From positions 12,906,501 through 12,970,500 of the forward strand of contig CAMTDV010000013.1 of assembly GCA_947069175.1 (NCBI GenBank): 64,000 nucleotides of DNA, given 5' to 3'. Below, in pieces: positions 1-12,086 of the stretch (the first letter of the stretch is position 1; every line of letters begins with the position of its first letter). The notes under the pieces are model-generated. The model had not been told where the DNA came from and made no database searches. It worked only from the letters and a program-made list of their open reading frames with translations. Origin of the DNA: Scalesia atractyloides. Taxonomy: Eukaryota > Streptophyta > Magnoliopsida > Asterales > Asteraceae. The translations under genes were made by a program, and so were the position numbers.

Positions 1-637
1 GACCCTTCTACTCTTAACTTTGTGACGATGCCAAAACTAACCTCTATAACTTTGTAATTGTCACTTTGACCCCTTCAAGCTCTAAAGTTTCGACTTTACC
101 CTAAAACTAATTTCTTACGTTTTTATTTCTATTTACGTGTCGGTATGAATTCGAGTTCGTCTCTGCTTTAATGTGATTTTTGTTTGGAAATGAGTTGGGT
201 TAATTATAAATGTTTTACTTTTTATATACGTTTTGAGTTGGACTACTTTTTGACGTAAATTTTGTTTGGAAACAAATCGAGTGAGATATAATACGTTTTC
301 ATTCGACGGTATAAATTTTAGTTGCTATATGTTTCGACATAAATTTAGTTCGGAAACGAGTCATATCGATTGTATTCTATACATTATCACGCCGCGTAGG
401 ACGCCAACGCACATGTTTATTTTTTATGTACGTTTTGAGTTGGTCTACGTTTCATTGTAAATTTTATTTGGAAACAAGTCGGGTCAAATATAATACATTT
501 TCATCCAACGGTATGAATTTGGATTACTCTACGTTTCAACATAAATTTAGTTCGAAACAAGTTGGGCAGACTGTAGTCTATAATTTATCACGCCGTGTAT
601 GGCGCCGCCGCAACGCGGGCAGTGGGTAAAAAACTAG
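1..637 (+). mobile_element. Helitron-like repeat, 5' end outside window
   Basis: This stretch lies in the HDS intron before the first visible exon. It is made of imperfect internal repeats (motifs such as GTTTGGAAACAAGTCGGGT and GACGGTATGAAT recur). It ends in a GC-rich palindromic stretch followed by GGGTAAAAAACTAG and then T, which resembles a Helitron 3' end (hairpin plus CTAG, inserted before T). A second copy lies at 2641-3251 in a later intron of the same gene. No coding capacity is visible, so it is non-autonomous. Superfamily assignment is by terminal motif only. Confidence 0.5.
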
Positions 638-787
638 TTCATCTTATAAAAAAAATAATGTGGATGGGTGTCACCGCTTGTCTTTAGCAAATCATTCCAT
701 ATATACAAAATTTATATGCTTTCAAATTCATCATAGTATGGTTTACCAATGTAATGGCTGCTGAGTTGGTTAATGTCTGTTTGACAG

Positions 788-3700
788 GTCATGCAAATAG
801 CTGATAGAGGAGCTGATATCGTTAGAATAACAGTCCAAGGGAAACGAGAGGCAGATGCATGTTTTGAAATCAAGAACACCCTTGTTCAAAAAAAGTAGGT
901 TGACTTTTCGAATTTCTTAAATCTTTATGTTTTCCATGGTTCATGTTATCTCATCCATCATATACATTTGCAGTTATAACATACCTCTAGTGGCAGACAT
1001 TCATTTTGCTCCTTCAGTTGCACTGCGGGTTGCTGAATGTTTCGATAAAATTCGTGTCAACCCTGGAAATTTTGGTACAAACTTAACATCTTGTTTCTTT
1101 CGTAACCTTTCTTTCAAATTGTTCAATCTTTTGACTTTGTTCTTTGCAGCTGATCGACGGGCCCAGTTTGAGACGTTGGAGTATACAGATGACGATTATC
1201 AAAAGGAACTTGAGCATATCGAGAAGGTCAAGCAGTTGATCGACTTTCTATTGTTAACACTCCCAATAAATCAGGCCTGTAAATAAAACCGAACGAACAT
1301 GAACATATGATCAAACACAATTATTTTGTTCATGTTCGTTTATTGAGAAAACGGTCATGTTCATGTTCGTGTTCGTTCGTTTGAAACCTAAACGAACAGT
1401 TCACGAACGTAAATGAACATAAACAAACAAACTTAAATGAACATGATTTAACAAACAATAAACACAAATGAACATAATTGGCTAAACATAAGCAAGCATA
1501 AAGTAATTTTTTTATATAAATTAGTGATTAATTTTGATAAATTCCATTGGAAACCCATTTTATTTCTAGAAAGCCAAATTACCAATTAGTTATATTTATA
1601 TAAATAGTAGAAAGTTCCTTTTTGTTTAGTATTTATATAAATCTAACTACTTATGTATTTAAATTGAAATTAACATAAACGAACAAACATAAACAAATGT
1701 AAATAAATGGACGTTCACGAACATAAGTGAACAAACAAAACATGTGGTCATGTTCGTTCATTTATTAAATAAATGAACATAAACGAACTTCCCGCCGAAT
1801 AAGTTTATGAACGTTCAGTTTGTTTACAAGCCTACAACTAATCCTTTATCAAATTCAACTTAAAAAGTTAATAAACTCATTGCAAATGTATTCTTTGTTA
1901 CACCAGGTTTTTGTCCCGTTGGTTGAAAAATGCAAGAAATACGGACGGGCAATGCGCATAGGAACAAATCACGGGAGTCTTTCGGATCGTATCATGAGCT
2001 ACTATGGTGATTCTCCTAGAGGCATGGTAAGCATGCATAATATACATTAAGTTTTTGTTGATTTACCCATAACGTTTAATAATCACTTATGCGATACTAA
2101 ATTGTTTTTTCAGGTTGAATCAGCATTTGAGTTTGCAAGAATTTGTCGAAAACTAGACTTCCATAATTTCGCCTTTTCAATGAAAGCAAGCAACCCGGTG
2201 ATCATGGTCCAAGCATACCGTCTTCTTGTAGCGGAAATGTACGTTCAGGGTTGGGACTATCCGTTGCATTTGGGAGTTACGGAAGCTGGTGAGGGTGAAG
2301 ACGGACGAATGAAATCTGCAATTGGTATTGGGACACTTCTTCAGGTCATATATTCTTCATGCTACTTATTTTTACAAAAAAGAAAGAGCTTTATGAAACC
2401 ATAATGGCATAATACCATATACATTGTTCATATAATCATAACTTCATAAGCTTGAATTTGTATGATATACAGGATGGTCTTGGTGATACGATTAGGGTTT
2501 CCCTTACCGAACCTCCGGAGGAAGAAATCGACCCGTGTAGAAAGTTGGCTAATCTTGGTATGAAAGCATCGGAAATTCAACAAGGGGTGGTAAGTTTTTG
2601 CATGAGTTTTACCAAATTGTATAATATCTTAAAAAGAATGACCCATTCTACACTTTGACAACCCTTTTACTTCGCTATAATGTCAAAAGCAACCCTTTAA
2701 GTTTCTATAGTTTTGAGTTTACCCTACAACTGATTTCTTACGTTTTTATTCCTATTTACGTGTCGGTATGAATTCGAGTTCGTCTACGCTTTAATGTGAT
2801 TTTTGTTTGGAAATGAGTTGGGTCAATTATAAAATGTTTTATTTTTATATACGTTTTTGAGTTGGAGTACGTTTTGATGTAAATTTTGTTTGGAAACATA
2901 TCGGGTCAAATATAATACGTTTTCATTCGACGGTATAAATCTGAGTTACTATATGTTTCGGCGTAAATTAATTCGAAAACGAGTCGGGTCGGGTCGGGTC
3001 GGGTCAATTGTAGTCTATACTTTATCACGCCGCGTACGACGCCACCGCACATGTTTATTTTATGTACATTTTTAGTTGGTCTACATTCGACGTAAATTTT
3101 ATTTGGAAACAAGTCGGGTCAAATATAATACATTTTTATCAACGGTATGAATTCGGATTACTCTACGTTTCAACGTAAATTTAGTTCGGAAATGAGTCGG
3201 GTTGACCGTGGTCTATAATTTATCACGTCGCGTACACGGGTAAAAAACTATTTAATAGGTATTTCAAGCCTTATATTACTATTATTCTAATTACACATCC
3301 TTTTCTAGGCACCATTTGAAGAGAAACATAGACGTTATTTCGATTTTCAAAGAAGAACTGGTGATTTGCCTGTGCAAAAGGAGGTTGCTTTCTAACTCTT
3401 TTACAAATTCTTTTACAAATTGTTAATATGTTTTAATCATAATATTATATATGACTTTTTTCTTTTGTGGCAGGGTGAAGAGGTTGATTACAGAGGCGTA
3501 CTACACCGTGATGGCTCTGTTCTCATGTCTGTTTCGCTGGATCAACTGAAGGTTAATTACCATCTTACTTCTTTAGTCTTTATATTACCTTGCGTGTCCT
3601 ATATTAATTCTTTCATTTTTTTATATATTTTATTTATGTCCAGACACCTGAGCTCTTTTACCGATCATTAGCTGCAAAACTTGTGCTTGGTATGCCATTT

Positions 3701-6295
3701 AAGGTCAGTTCATCCTTTGTTACGTTGAGTAATAAATCCGTCAGCGTTCCCTGACATATGTATTTGTTAGCTCATAAAATATGGTTTTTTATTCAGGATC
3801 TTGCAACCGTAGATTCTATTTTATTGAGAGAGCTTCCACCTGTAGACGATAAAGATGCTGTAAGAAATCTTTCTATCAAATTTCTCTATATAGAATATGT
3901 TTCATACGGGTCACGGTCGTTAAAACCGAAATACTTTTTGTTCAAATCTTTTTATTAGGGTTTCAAACGAACCGAACAAATCGTTTGTTAAGAAATATAT
4001 GTGTTTACGAACTGTTCATGAACACTTACCGAACAAGATTTGATGTTCGTGTTAGTTTGTTAAGGAAATGAACGTGTTCATGTTCGTTTGTTACTTTAGG
4101 CAACGAGCGTTGATGAACACAAATTAATGTTCATGAACACAATTGAAAACAAACGAACACAAGCGTTCATGAACAGATTATATAATACACTGACACTTAT
4201 TAAATATTTTATTTGTCGGAATTTTGAAGTATTTAAATAAAATATAAAAACTAAAAACACCAATGAACTATCGAACACAATCAAACATAAACGAACACGT
4301 TACCGAGCGTTCATGAACATAGGCGAACGAACGCGAATTTCGTATTCGTTTTCGTTTGTTTAATAAACGAACAAACACAAACAAACTTCCCGCCGGTTCA
4401 CGAACTGTTCGTTGAACGTCTGGTTCTTTTGCAGCCCTGCTTTATATATCTTCTTTAAAAAACGATTAATGTGTCAAATGTGATTATGGAAAGTATATTA
4501 TTTCTATACTAATCCAGTTTTTTTTATCTGTTATCAGCGGCTAGCTCTTAAAAGGTTGATTGATGTAAGTATGGGAGTTATAACTCCTTTATCAGAACAA
4601 TTGTCAAAGCCTTTGCCAAATGCGATAGTCTTGGTAAATCTGAATGAGTTATCAACTGGAGCTCATAAGCTTTTACCAGAAGGTAAATTTCTCAATTTCA
4701 GTTTTTCACCACTCAATTCATATGAACCAGTTCTTGTTTACAAAAGACATAAAATATTTAAATGATATTTCCTCAGGCACACGTTTCGTGGTGTCGGTAC
4801 GTGGTGATGAGTCCTATGAGGAGCTAGAAATTTTAAAAAGCATTGATGCTACAATGATTCTTCATGATCTGCCGTATTCAGATGAAAAAACAGGCAGAGT
4901 ACATACTGCAAGGAGGTATCAACTATTAACTTTGGCTAATAAAAAATTATCCATTTTTGTTTAAAAATATATATATAATTGTGACTATCTTTGTTTGACA
5001 GGCTGTTTGAGTATCTCTCGGAAAATTCACTGAATTTCCCGGTTCTTCACCACATACAGTTCCCAAAGGGAATTCCCAGGTAATATAAATTACACACCTT
5101 TTTTTTACCTTTTTATAATTATTTGTTAAATTAACGCTGTTTTGTATGCGGGCAGGGATGATTTGGTTATTAGCGCGGGTGCAAATGCTGGTGCGCTTTT
5201 AGTTGATGGACTTGGAGATGGTATTTTATTAGAAGCACTAGATCAAGATTTTGAATTTCTTAGAAATACATCTTTTAATTTGCTACAAGGATGCAGGATG
5301 CGAAACACTAAGACGGTATGAATTTCAAATATTTTTTGCTGGAATTTAAGTACACACACAACATATCTATATCTATATTTATATCTATATCTGTATCTAT
5401 ACTATATAATAAATTAAAATATTTGAGGACACATGTCACTATCTGGCGCCTCCTCACATTTATTTTTCTGGTTCTCTCTCCTATTAAATTATTATATCAA
5501 ATCATAATTTTCCCGTGTCTCTCTCTTATTAAACAATAATATTAAATCATAATTTTCCAGCTTCCCTCTCCTGTTAAATAATAATATTAAATCATAATTT
5601 TCCCGCTTCTCTCTTATTTATTAATATATCTTTTCTCAATTGTTTTCCTTTGTTTTTTTCCGCTTATTAATAACTATTTAATATCTTACTGATCCAGCCC
5701 CGTGTAATACACGGGTTCTAACACATATATGTATGTATTTGTTGCTTATTTTTTTAAATTTAAATACAGGAATATGTCTCATGCCCGTCTTGTGGTAGAA
5801 CTCTATTTGATCTTCAAGTGATAAGTGCAGAAATTAGAGAAAAAACATCACATTTGCCTGGTGTTTCAGTAATCATCAAACCCATTCCTACATAGCAATC
5901 TCTATAGCAAATAAATGGCACTTATATTTTGTCCATACTTTTATGACAGATTGCAATCATGGGTTGCATAGTTAACGGACCAGGGGAGATGGCCGATGCA
6001 GATTTTGGATATGTCGGTGGTGCTCCTGGAAAGATTGATCTTTATGTTGGGAAGGTACGCAACTCTTCCGATTTTTTCCTAAACGAGTGAAATAGTTTTC
6101 ATTGTCACTTTCTACGGATACAATCTTTTCCAATGATGTGGCATTTTATGCCTTACGTTAACTATAACTTTGATTGAATATCGTTTTCAGACGGTGGTAC
6201 AACGAGGAATTGCAATGGAGAATGCAACCGATGCATTGATCCAACTAATCAAAGATCATGGACGTTGGGTCGATCCTCCAGCTGAAGAGGAATAG
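788..6295 (+). CDS. HDS: 4-hydroxy-3-methylbut-2-enyl diphosphate synthase (HDS/GcpE), 5' partial
   Basis: The enzyme is an iron-sulphur reductase of the plastid MEP pathway that converts MEcPP to HMBPP. Seventeen exons fit GT-AG rules and stay in frame: 788-894, 974-1074, 1150-1226, 1907-2026, 2114-2344, 2473-2589, 3309-3383, 3474-3551, 3644-3703, 3797-3859, 4538-4682, 4777-4915, 5002-5079, 5156-5315, 5770-5868, 5950-6054, 6191-6295. They encode 619 residues. Plant HDS is about 740, so roughly 120 residues (transit peptide and start of the TIM barrel) lie upstream of the window. Signatures include [29 protein letters not shown], and the cluster cysteines in [12 protein letters not shown] and [20 protein letters not shown]. 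The large middle domain found only in plant-type enzymes is present. A polyadenylation-like AATAAA lies at 6325-6330. No frame damage is seen. Introns hold transposon insertions. Confidence 0.97.
1272..1834. mobile_element. hAT-type MITE in HDS intron
   Basis: This is a foldback-like element rich in GTTCATGTTCGTTTATTTAA-type motifs on both strands. Its ends are inverted: CAGGCCTGTAAATAAA on the left and TTTACAAGCCTA on the right. The 8 bp on each side, CAATAAAT and CAACTAAT, agree at 6 of 8 positions, which fits a worn hAT target duplication. A relative with a better duplication sits at 3956-4439. No ORF is visible. Confidence 0.6.
2641..3251 (+). mobile_element. Helitron-like repeat, second copy, in HDS intron
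   Basis: It is co-linear with 1-637, sharing the start (ACCC.TTCTAC.CTT), the repeated CGGTATGAATTCGGATTACT motif and the terminal GGGTAAAAAACTA. A short tandem run of GTCGG lies near 2990-3003. The final CTAT replaces the CTAG of the first copy. It sits between the exons ending at 2589 and starting at 3309. Confidence 0.5.
3956..4439. mobile_element. hAT-type MITE in HDS intron, second copy
   Basis: The ends are TAGGGTTTCAAACGAACCG and, on the right, a near inverse ending GCAGCCCTG. Flanking 8-mers CTTTTTAT (3948-3955) and CTTTATAT (4440-4447) match at 7 of 8 positions, as expected of a hAT target duplication. The body is made of alternating GAACA/TGTTC motifs and could form a long hairpin. 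It belongs to the same family as 1272-1834. Confidence 0.68.
5396..5721 (+). mobile_element. Short Helitron-like element in HDS intron
   Basis: It begins TCTATACTATATAATAAA just after an A, which is the usual 5' look of plant Helitrons. It ends with the hairpin CCCGTGTAATACACGGG followed by TTCTAA. In between there are about three degenerate repeats of a 55-60 bp AT-rich unit containing TAAATCATAATTTTCC. It has no ORF. The base after the end is C instead of the usual T, so the right border is uncertain. Confidence 0.5.
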
Positions 6296-7194
6296 ACTAA
6301 TAGGAGTATATTTTGCGTATACTAAATAAAGAATCGGAAAGTATTGGTGTAATGTTACTAAACGTAGGCGCACAAGAACATTTAACTATTTAAAGTGATA
6401 TTATTTTGTTGTTATTTGTTATTATTAGCAATGTACGAGGAAAACATCGAGTTAAAGATTTACTTATTGTTATGGAAAATGTTTTAATAATAATGGTTTA
6501 TACCTCATCTTCTTGAGGTTGCCCTTTCACACATTCTAGCACCGGACCTGATTTTGTATCTTTGATTTTAAATGTGGTGTTTTTCTACTATTAAAAATTT
6601 TAAATATATAAGAAAAGCATGTAATGATTAAACATTATAAAAGGTTAAAAATAATATAGCATGTCAGCTCAACCGGGCGTCGTATTGACTTGTCTGTTTT
6701 CACCTTCAAATGTTTAACCCGCCCATTTTACCACCTCGGGCGTAACCCCATATGTATTTGAAAGCTCAAAGCAACAAGTGACATTTTACTGCCATTACCA
6801 CCTTTAGTTGTGTGATTTTATCATGTTTAAAAAACACAAGGCGCTCCAACGCGATAGGCTACTTATAAGCAGAGAGACAAGAGGTACACACATCACGTAT
6901 GCGAATGGCACTTGTAAACAAGTGGGAAGTTAAATGTACCCTTCCAAAATAGCATTGGAATCCCATTAAAAGAACATGAAGCATGAGAAAATTATGATCA
7001 TGTTAAGACCCAAAGGGTTACTAGTTAGAGAAAGGTTAAACACGCGCAATAATATTAGCTCTTAAGTGGTATCAAGAAATGTCTACTTATACACTACAAT
7101 AATTATTGTGTATTTTGTTTTCGACTTCCGTTCCATGTATTAGAAATCATGTTGCAACGACAACGTCTACATATAAGCTACAGACAGACTATAG
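6296..7194. other. HDS 3' flank and convergent intergenic spacer
   Basis: This is AT-rich sequence between the converging 3' ends of HDS and the PDI gene. It holds the HDS poly(A)-like signal AATAAA at 6325-6330. No ORF with family resemblance and no clear repeat border could be recognised. Confidence 0.6.
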
Positions 7195-10100
7195 TCATAA
7201 TTCATCTTTCTGGTTGATTTTAGTGTCGCTTTCTTTGGTATCAGTATAAGTAGGTTTCTGAAGCCTAAAGGGGATCGAAGCATGTTTCTTGAGAAACTTG
7301 TAGAACGCCACTACAGTTCGGTCAACATCCACAGTTATCTGCCATAGCAAACAAAGTTAAACACATCTATTACTCATACATTGAAACCCCTTATAATAAT
7401 CTATGTAGAGTCCGTTTAAATGTTTAATACATAACCGATTATAAGTAAAAGACTACGAGAACTGCATAAACTCAAAATTAAAGCAATAGATACGCACCTG
7501 AATCCAAAAGGTTTGAAATCTTGCCATTTTCATCCGGCTCGTTAACTCCATCCATTTTTCTTCGTTACGTCAAGGGTTTTTTCGTCTTTTTTGTTAACTT
7601 CAAGAGCAATTCGGTCTTTTTCATTTTATGTACAAGGATCTAGCATAATGTACAAGTATTCAAAAATACCCTTACTAAATAAAAAAGACAAAAATACCCT
7701 TGACTTAATGGAGAAAAATGGACGGAGGTAATGAGCCGGATGAAAATGACAAGATTTCAAACCTTATGGATCCAGATGCCGAAAAACAAACCTTTGGACG
7801 AAAGTCGCAAAGCTGGCCAAACCTCAGAGATGAAAATGGCATTTTACTCATTTCAGCTTGTATTTTGCAAGTCTAAATGTTTTCATTATCATAAATCGGA
7901 TAGGATTAAAGAGGGTTTGTATGTAATAGCTCAAGCATAATTTATCTCAGCGAATATCACTTACAGGATCCAAGCTTTTGTTTCCCGCTGGGTAGAAAAG
8001 AATTGTGGGGTACCCATCAGCCTGTAAGACGCAAAAAATTAAGTTTAAGCGAAAATTCTGATACCAACTAATAGTCATCCAACACTTTATAATGCCACTA
8101 TACCTTTGCCCGGGGATGTTCATTTGTACTTCCGTCCATCTTTGCTATTACCAAAGAGTCAATATCGCGTAAATGTATAGCAAGCTTGTTGTATGTCGGT
8201 TCTAGAGCTTGGAAATGCCCACACCATGGTGCATAAATCTGTAAAAAATAAAAAAATAAAATAATCACAACCATGATGCAAAACATTATCATAATTTATT
8301 TTTAGAAGTACCTCTAGAAGAACATCTTTTGATTCATCCAAGACGATATCATCAAAGTTATTCCCAACTACTATTTAACATCACCGTCATTCTGCATCAT
8401 TAACAATTGTCCGATCAACCCGATCAAAAAGTCAACTCTTTTAAGAAAAAAATATACAAAAATTAAAAAGGGCCCAAACAAATTACATGCTCGGGAATGG
8501 GATCCCACTTGTACACAGGTTTAAGCTTGTCGTTCAAAAAGTCTTCTCCGAAAACCTTGAGGTTTTCAAGGGTCAAATCTTGGTCAAATACAAACTTCTT
8601 CGCATCATCATTTCCGGTATATGCAAGAACCTAGTTAAGACATGCAGTAAATACTATTATTAAGTGTACCTCATCTTGCGAAAAGTAAAAAAGAAAAAAA
8701 TCAAATAACCAGCAATAAGTAAAAGTTAAAATAGCCGTTACTTGTGGAGCGTCTCCTGTGATGCCAAAATAATCCGCAACAGGCTTTCCGACATCTTCAT
8801 TGTCCAGTTCAACAAATACAAAGATAAGCTGCCCAGAAATAAAATAACGTGAAATTGTTAAATCTCTCGAGCTTAATTATTTTTATATTATAAAATTGCT
8901 AATTCCAATTACCTTCCCCTTAAATAACTTTGCAGCATCCTCGAATGTTTGTTTAACCTTAGTTGAACCCTTTGAAGTTGCAAATAACAAAACCTAACAA
9001 CCGAAAGTACGGTTTATGACAATATGGTAAGCTGTCAAAAAATTTCATGTAGCAAATTATGCTGATCTATACATATACGGATATATCGTATATACCTGTT
9101 TCTTTATTGGGCTTCAAAAATTAAAGTTCCACTTTCTCTTGAAAAAGTTGTCACCAGGGGAAGTTTGTTTGCGAAAACGAACTCCTTAATTGATTCCTTT
9201 TCGAAAAGACCATCTGCATGAAATATTGAAATAGAACAAATTAAACGATGGAAAAAACAGAGGCCGTAAGTGCAGAATAAGGTGAAGAAACCGACCATGA
9301 TGTGTCACTTTCTCCGCTTCCTTTTTTAGCAAGACCAAAGCGGGACGTTTGACATCAGGATTTATGTGGAAAAGCTTGGCCACGTTTGGATCTACCGTTT
9401 GATAAAAGTTGACATCATCGTCAAGCCTTGAAGCTGCAACAAGTTCCTCACTTTCCGTACCCTGAAAGTGTAACAGTTTCACATCATTTGTGTAGTATTT
9501 CTAGGAAAACTATCAATAGCACAAGATATTAAGGTCGTTATCGGATAAGTAATACCACCAAAGAGTAGAGGAAGGCCAAAACAACTCTGTCCTCGGATGT
9601 AAGAACTTTCTCCGCATCTTCTATAGTCGTTATGTTGTACACCCCGGGTCCAGTCTTTTTCTTGATCCAAGTTACTATAGCGTCTCTATAAAACACCAAA
9701 AAAGCAAATCAACTTCGTTGATTCCGCTATTCCTATAATTCCTAAACACAAAATCATGATTCGGAACCATTAAAATAAGATGGCCAATTAATAGCATAGT
9801 TATGTTGATATCTAAAGTAACTTAAATTCATTAATAGAAAATTTAACTACTGGTTATCTACTAAAAAAGTGAGTAAATTTTTAATCAAATAATTAAAAAT
9901 GGTAAATTAGTTAGCTTGAAGATAATATAAGAAACAAATTTACCACCAAATTACAGTACATTGTATATGTTGATACGCTTCCAGATGAAATTCAAGAAAA
10001 GTGACTCGAATTTGATGATGTCACTAATTAACTTTCTCAAAGTACATTGAAAGATCTGTATAACATCCTTATTTTACAAACCGTAGTCCGCCGACTATGG

Positions 10101-11003
10101 TATGTAAATTGTAAAATAAGGATGTCATACAGATCTTTCAATGTGCTTTGAGAAAGTTATGAGTGACATTATCAAATTTGAGTCCCTTTTGTTGAACTTC
10201 ATCTACAATCCCATCAACGAATACACTACACTTTGGTGGTATCTTATCTTCAAGCTAACTAATTCAGCATTTATAATTACATGTTACACTTTACACACTT
10301 ATTTTCCGGTATTTAACCTGCAGTGGAATTTTCTAGTAACCTTTCTTATTAATCAACCTCACATTAACATCTTCCGTTTATAAACAAATTGTAATGTAAT
10401 GCTAACAATATAAACATAAAGAGAGACTAACGTTGTTCGTTGGCCAAGGTACGGCTTATGAACCCCATCAACAAAAAAGAAAACCGTAGGAAACCCCTGC
10501 ACCTCATAACTCTCAGCAAGTTCACTCTCTTCTTGCGCATCAACTTTCGCAAGCACAACCGCCTCACTTTTCAACTCGGTAGCAGCAGCAGCGTACTCAG
10601 GAGCCAGAGCCTGACAATGCCCACACCATGGAGCATAGAACTCCACCATCACAAACCGATTACTCTCAATAACCTCAGTAAAATTCCCCTCAGTCAGAAC
10701 CACAACGTCAGTTTCATCAATCGTGTTGGATACATCTTCTTCGTATTTGAAATCTGACGGGAGTTCGAAGTCGTCGTCTTCTTCGTCGTAGTTGTAGTTT
10801 TCGAAGTCGTCGTCTTCGTCTCCGGCGAATTCGTCGAGATCTGGATCGTGGGTGTGGTGGGTTGAGGTTTCTGGTTCTTCGAGGAAGCTGAGGTCTTCGT
10901 CGTCGTCATCGGTGGAGGTTTGTTTAGAGAGAGAAAATGGGATGAAGTGAGAGAGGATTAAGAGAGTGGAAAGACAGAGGATGAGGGCTAAGTGATTCGC
11001 CAT
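7195..11003 (-). CDS. PDIL1-4: Protein disulfide isomerase-like, PDIL1-3/1-4 type, with two frameshifts
   Basis: This is an ER thiol-disulfide oxidoreductase and chaperone. Eleven exons read, from the start: 10432-11003, 9556-9685, 9296-9461, 9096-9213, 8913-8993, 8742-8828, 8487-8630, 8312-8391, 8104-8238, 7965-8021, 7195-7338. The product is about 571 residues, the usual family length. Order: signal peptide (about 1-26), acidic Asp/Glu-rich stretch (31-100), a domain with WCGHC at 126-130, b and b' domains, a' domain near 466, and C-terminal KDEL. The MANHL start was chosen because a hydrophobic signal follows it. Oddities: exon 9096-9213 lacks one base after EAQ (118 nt instead of 119), exon 8312-8391 lacks one base after GDVK (80 instead of 81), and the a' motif reads WCGHF. 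Both deletions are in A runs. This is either a decaying copy or assembly error. The gene-family call is firm; choice between 1-3 and 1-4 is not. Confidence 0.9.
7510..7763. mobile_element. Inverted-repeat MITE in last PDI intron
   Basis: The left arm begins GGTTTGAAATCTTGCCATTT. The right arm, read in reverse complement, begins GGTTTGAAATCTTGTCATTT. The arms stay near-identical for about 65-70 bp and surround an AT-rich centre. No transposase and no clear target duplication were seen. It lies inside the intron 7339-7964. Confidence 0.6.
9903..10266. mobile_element. Foldback MITE in PDI intron 1
   Basis: The whole stretch is an imperfect inverted repeat. Outer arms share TTAGTTAGCTTGAAGATAA and its inverse. 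Inner arms, about 10030-10078 and 10108-10158, are almost perfectly complementary across about 48 bp (GAAAGATCTGTAT.ACATCC and inverse). The transcript of this intron would fold into a long hairpin. No ORF of its own is recognised. Confidence 0.65.
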
Positions 11004-12086
11004 TGTTGACTTGAGTTGAAGTGGAGACACTGAAGAAGTGTCTGAAAGTGCGGTTAGATCTGAAGGAGTTCGAGGGTTACCGGGTTACTACTCACTGACA
11101 GGGGAGAAAAAGTAGCAGGATATGTCAATGATATTTACTCTCTAAAAAAAAATAAAAAAAACTACAAGCCCAAATTCCCTCTTTCAAAACTCGTCATCTC
11201 ATGCATCTTTGGCAACCTTTCAAGCACATGATGCGTTTTTTGGAGCGACATCACTAAAACCAATAAAAATTTGACACGTGGTGTGAAAGACGCATAAGAA
11301 AGACCTTCAAAGACGCATCCTTGAAACCCAATAAAAATGGACATTGTGGCGTGAAAGAAGTATAGGAGAAGTCCCAAACGCATGGGAAAGACCTTCAAAG
11401 ACGCGTCCCGTGCTTGAAAGACACATCCCAAAAGTCGGACGTTTCATCTCTCGAAAGAACTTCAAAGACGTATCCCGTGTTTGAAAGGTCGCTCTAAAAA
11501 CACATGAGATGGCTAGTTTTGAAAGACAGTGTGATCAATGACTAGTTTTGTAATTTTCCCAAAATTTTATATATTACTTTTTCTGGTATTGACAACAAAA
11601 CACTTTAGGCTATCAAATATTGAACAAACTTATAATGTTTATCTTATCATTGAATAGTTAAACATGAGTCTTGCATCACTTACAAACCTCAAGACATGTC
11701 ATTTTAGATTTCAAACAATAAAAGAAAACTTTTATTTTTCCTATAACACTAAACTCTATAAACTTTTACTCCACACTTCACATCATCACCTACTTTTACA
11801 TTTAATTTTTCTTACCTTACATTCCGTTGTGTTTTTTATTTGAATAGGGTCCCACTCATCGAGTTCGGACTTGGTTCACAACTATGGACTTGGTGCCTAG
11901 ATTTGATGTCAGACCAAACTTACAATGCTAGAAAGGTCTGTGGGGCTTGGTCTAGCTTTTCGGACATGCCAACAAAGCATGCGTTGTGCATGCTCTAAGA
12001 CCAACATTTGATGTTTATGAGCGTGACCTTTTGATAATATGTATCACTATATTCATTTAAACACATATAAATAGGGGGTTATATAG
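11004..12086. other. PDI 5' flank and repeat-rich spacer
   Basis: The first 150 bp upstream of the PDI start hold its presumed promoter and 5' UTR; no clear TATA box was recognised. From about 11160 to 11530 short motifs recur (AAAGACGCATCC, CTTCAAAGACGC, GTGTGAAAGA), which suggests a diverged dispersed repeat with internal repetition. From about 11830 to 12000 another repeat-like stretch ends GCATGCTCTAAGA, reminiscent of a MITE end. No gene is seen. Confidence 0.5.

Noticed and set aside
10694..10909. Thr/Lys-rich frame on the minus strand inside PDI exon 1
   Set aside because: It is the acidic Asp/Glu-coding stretch of the PDI gene read one base out of frame.
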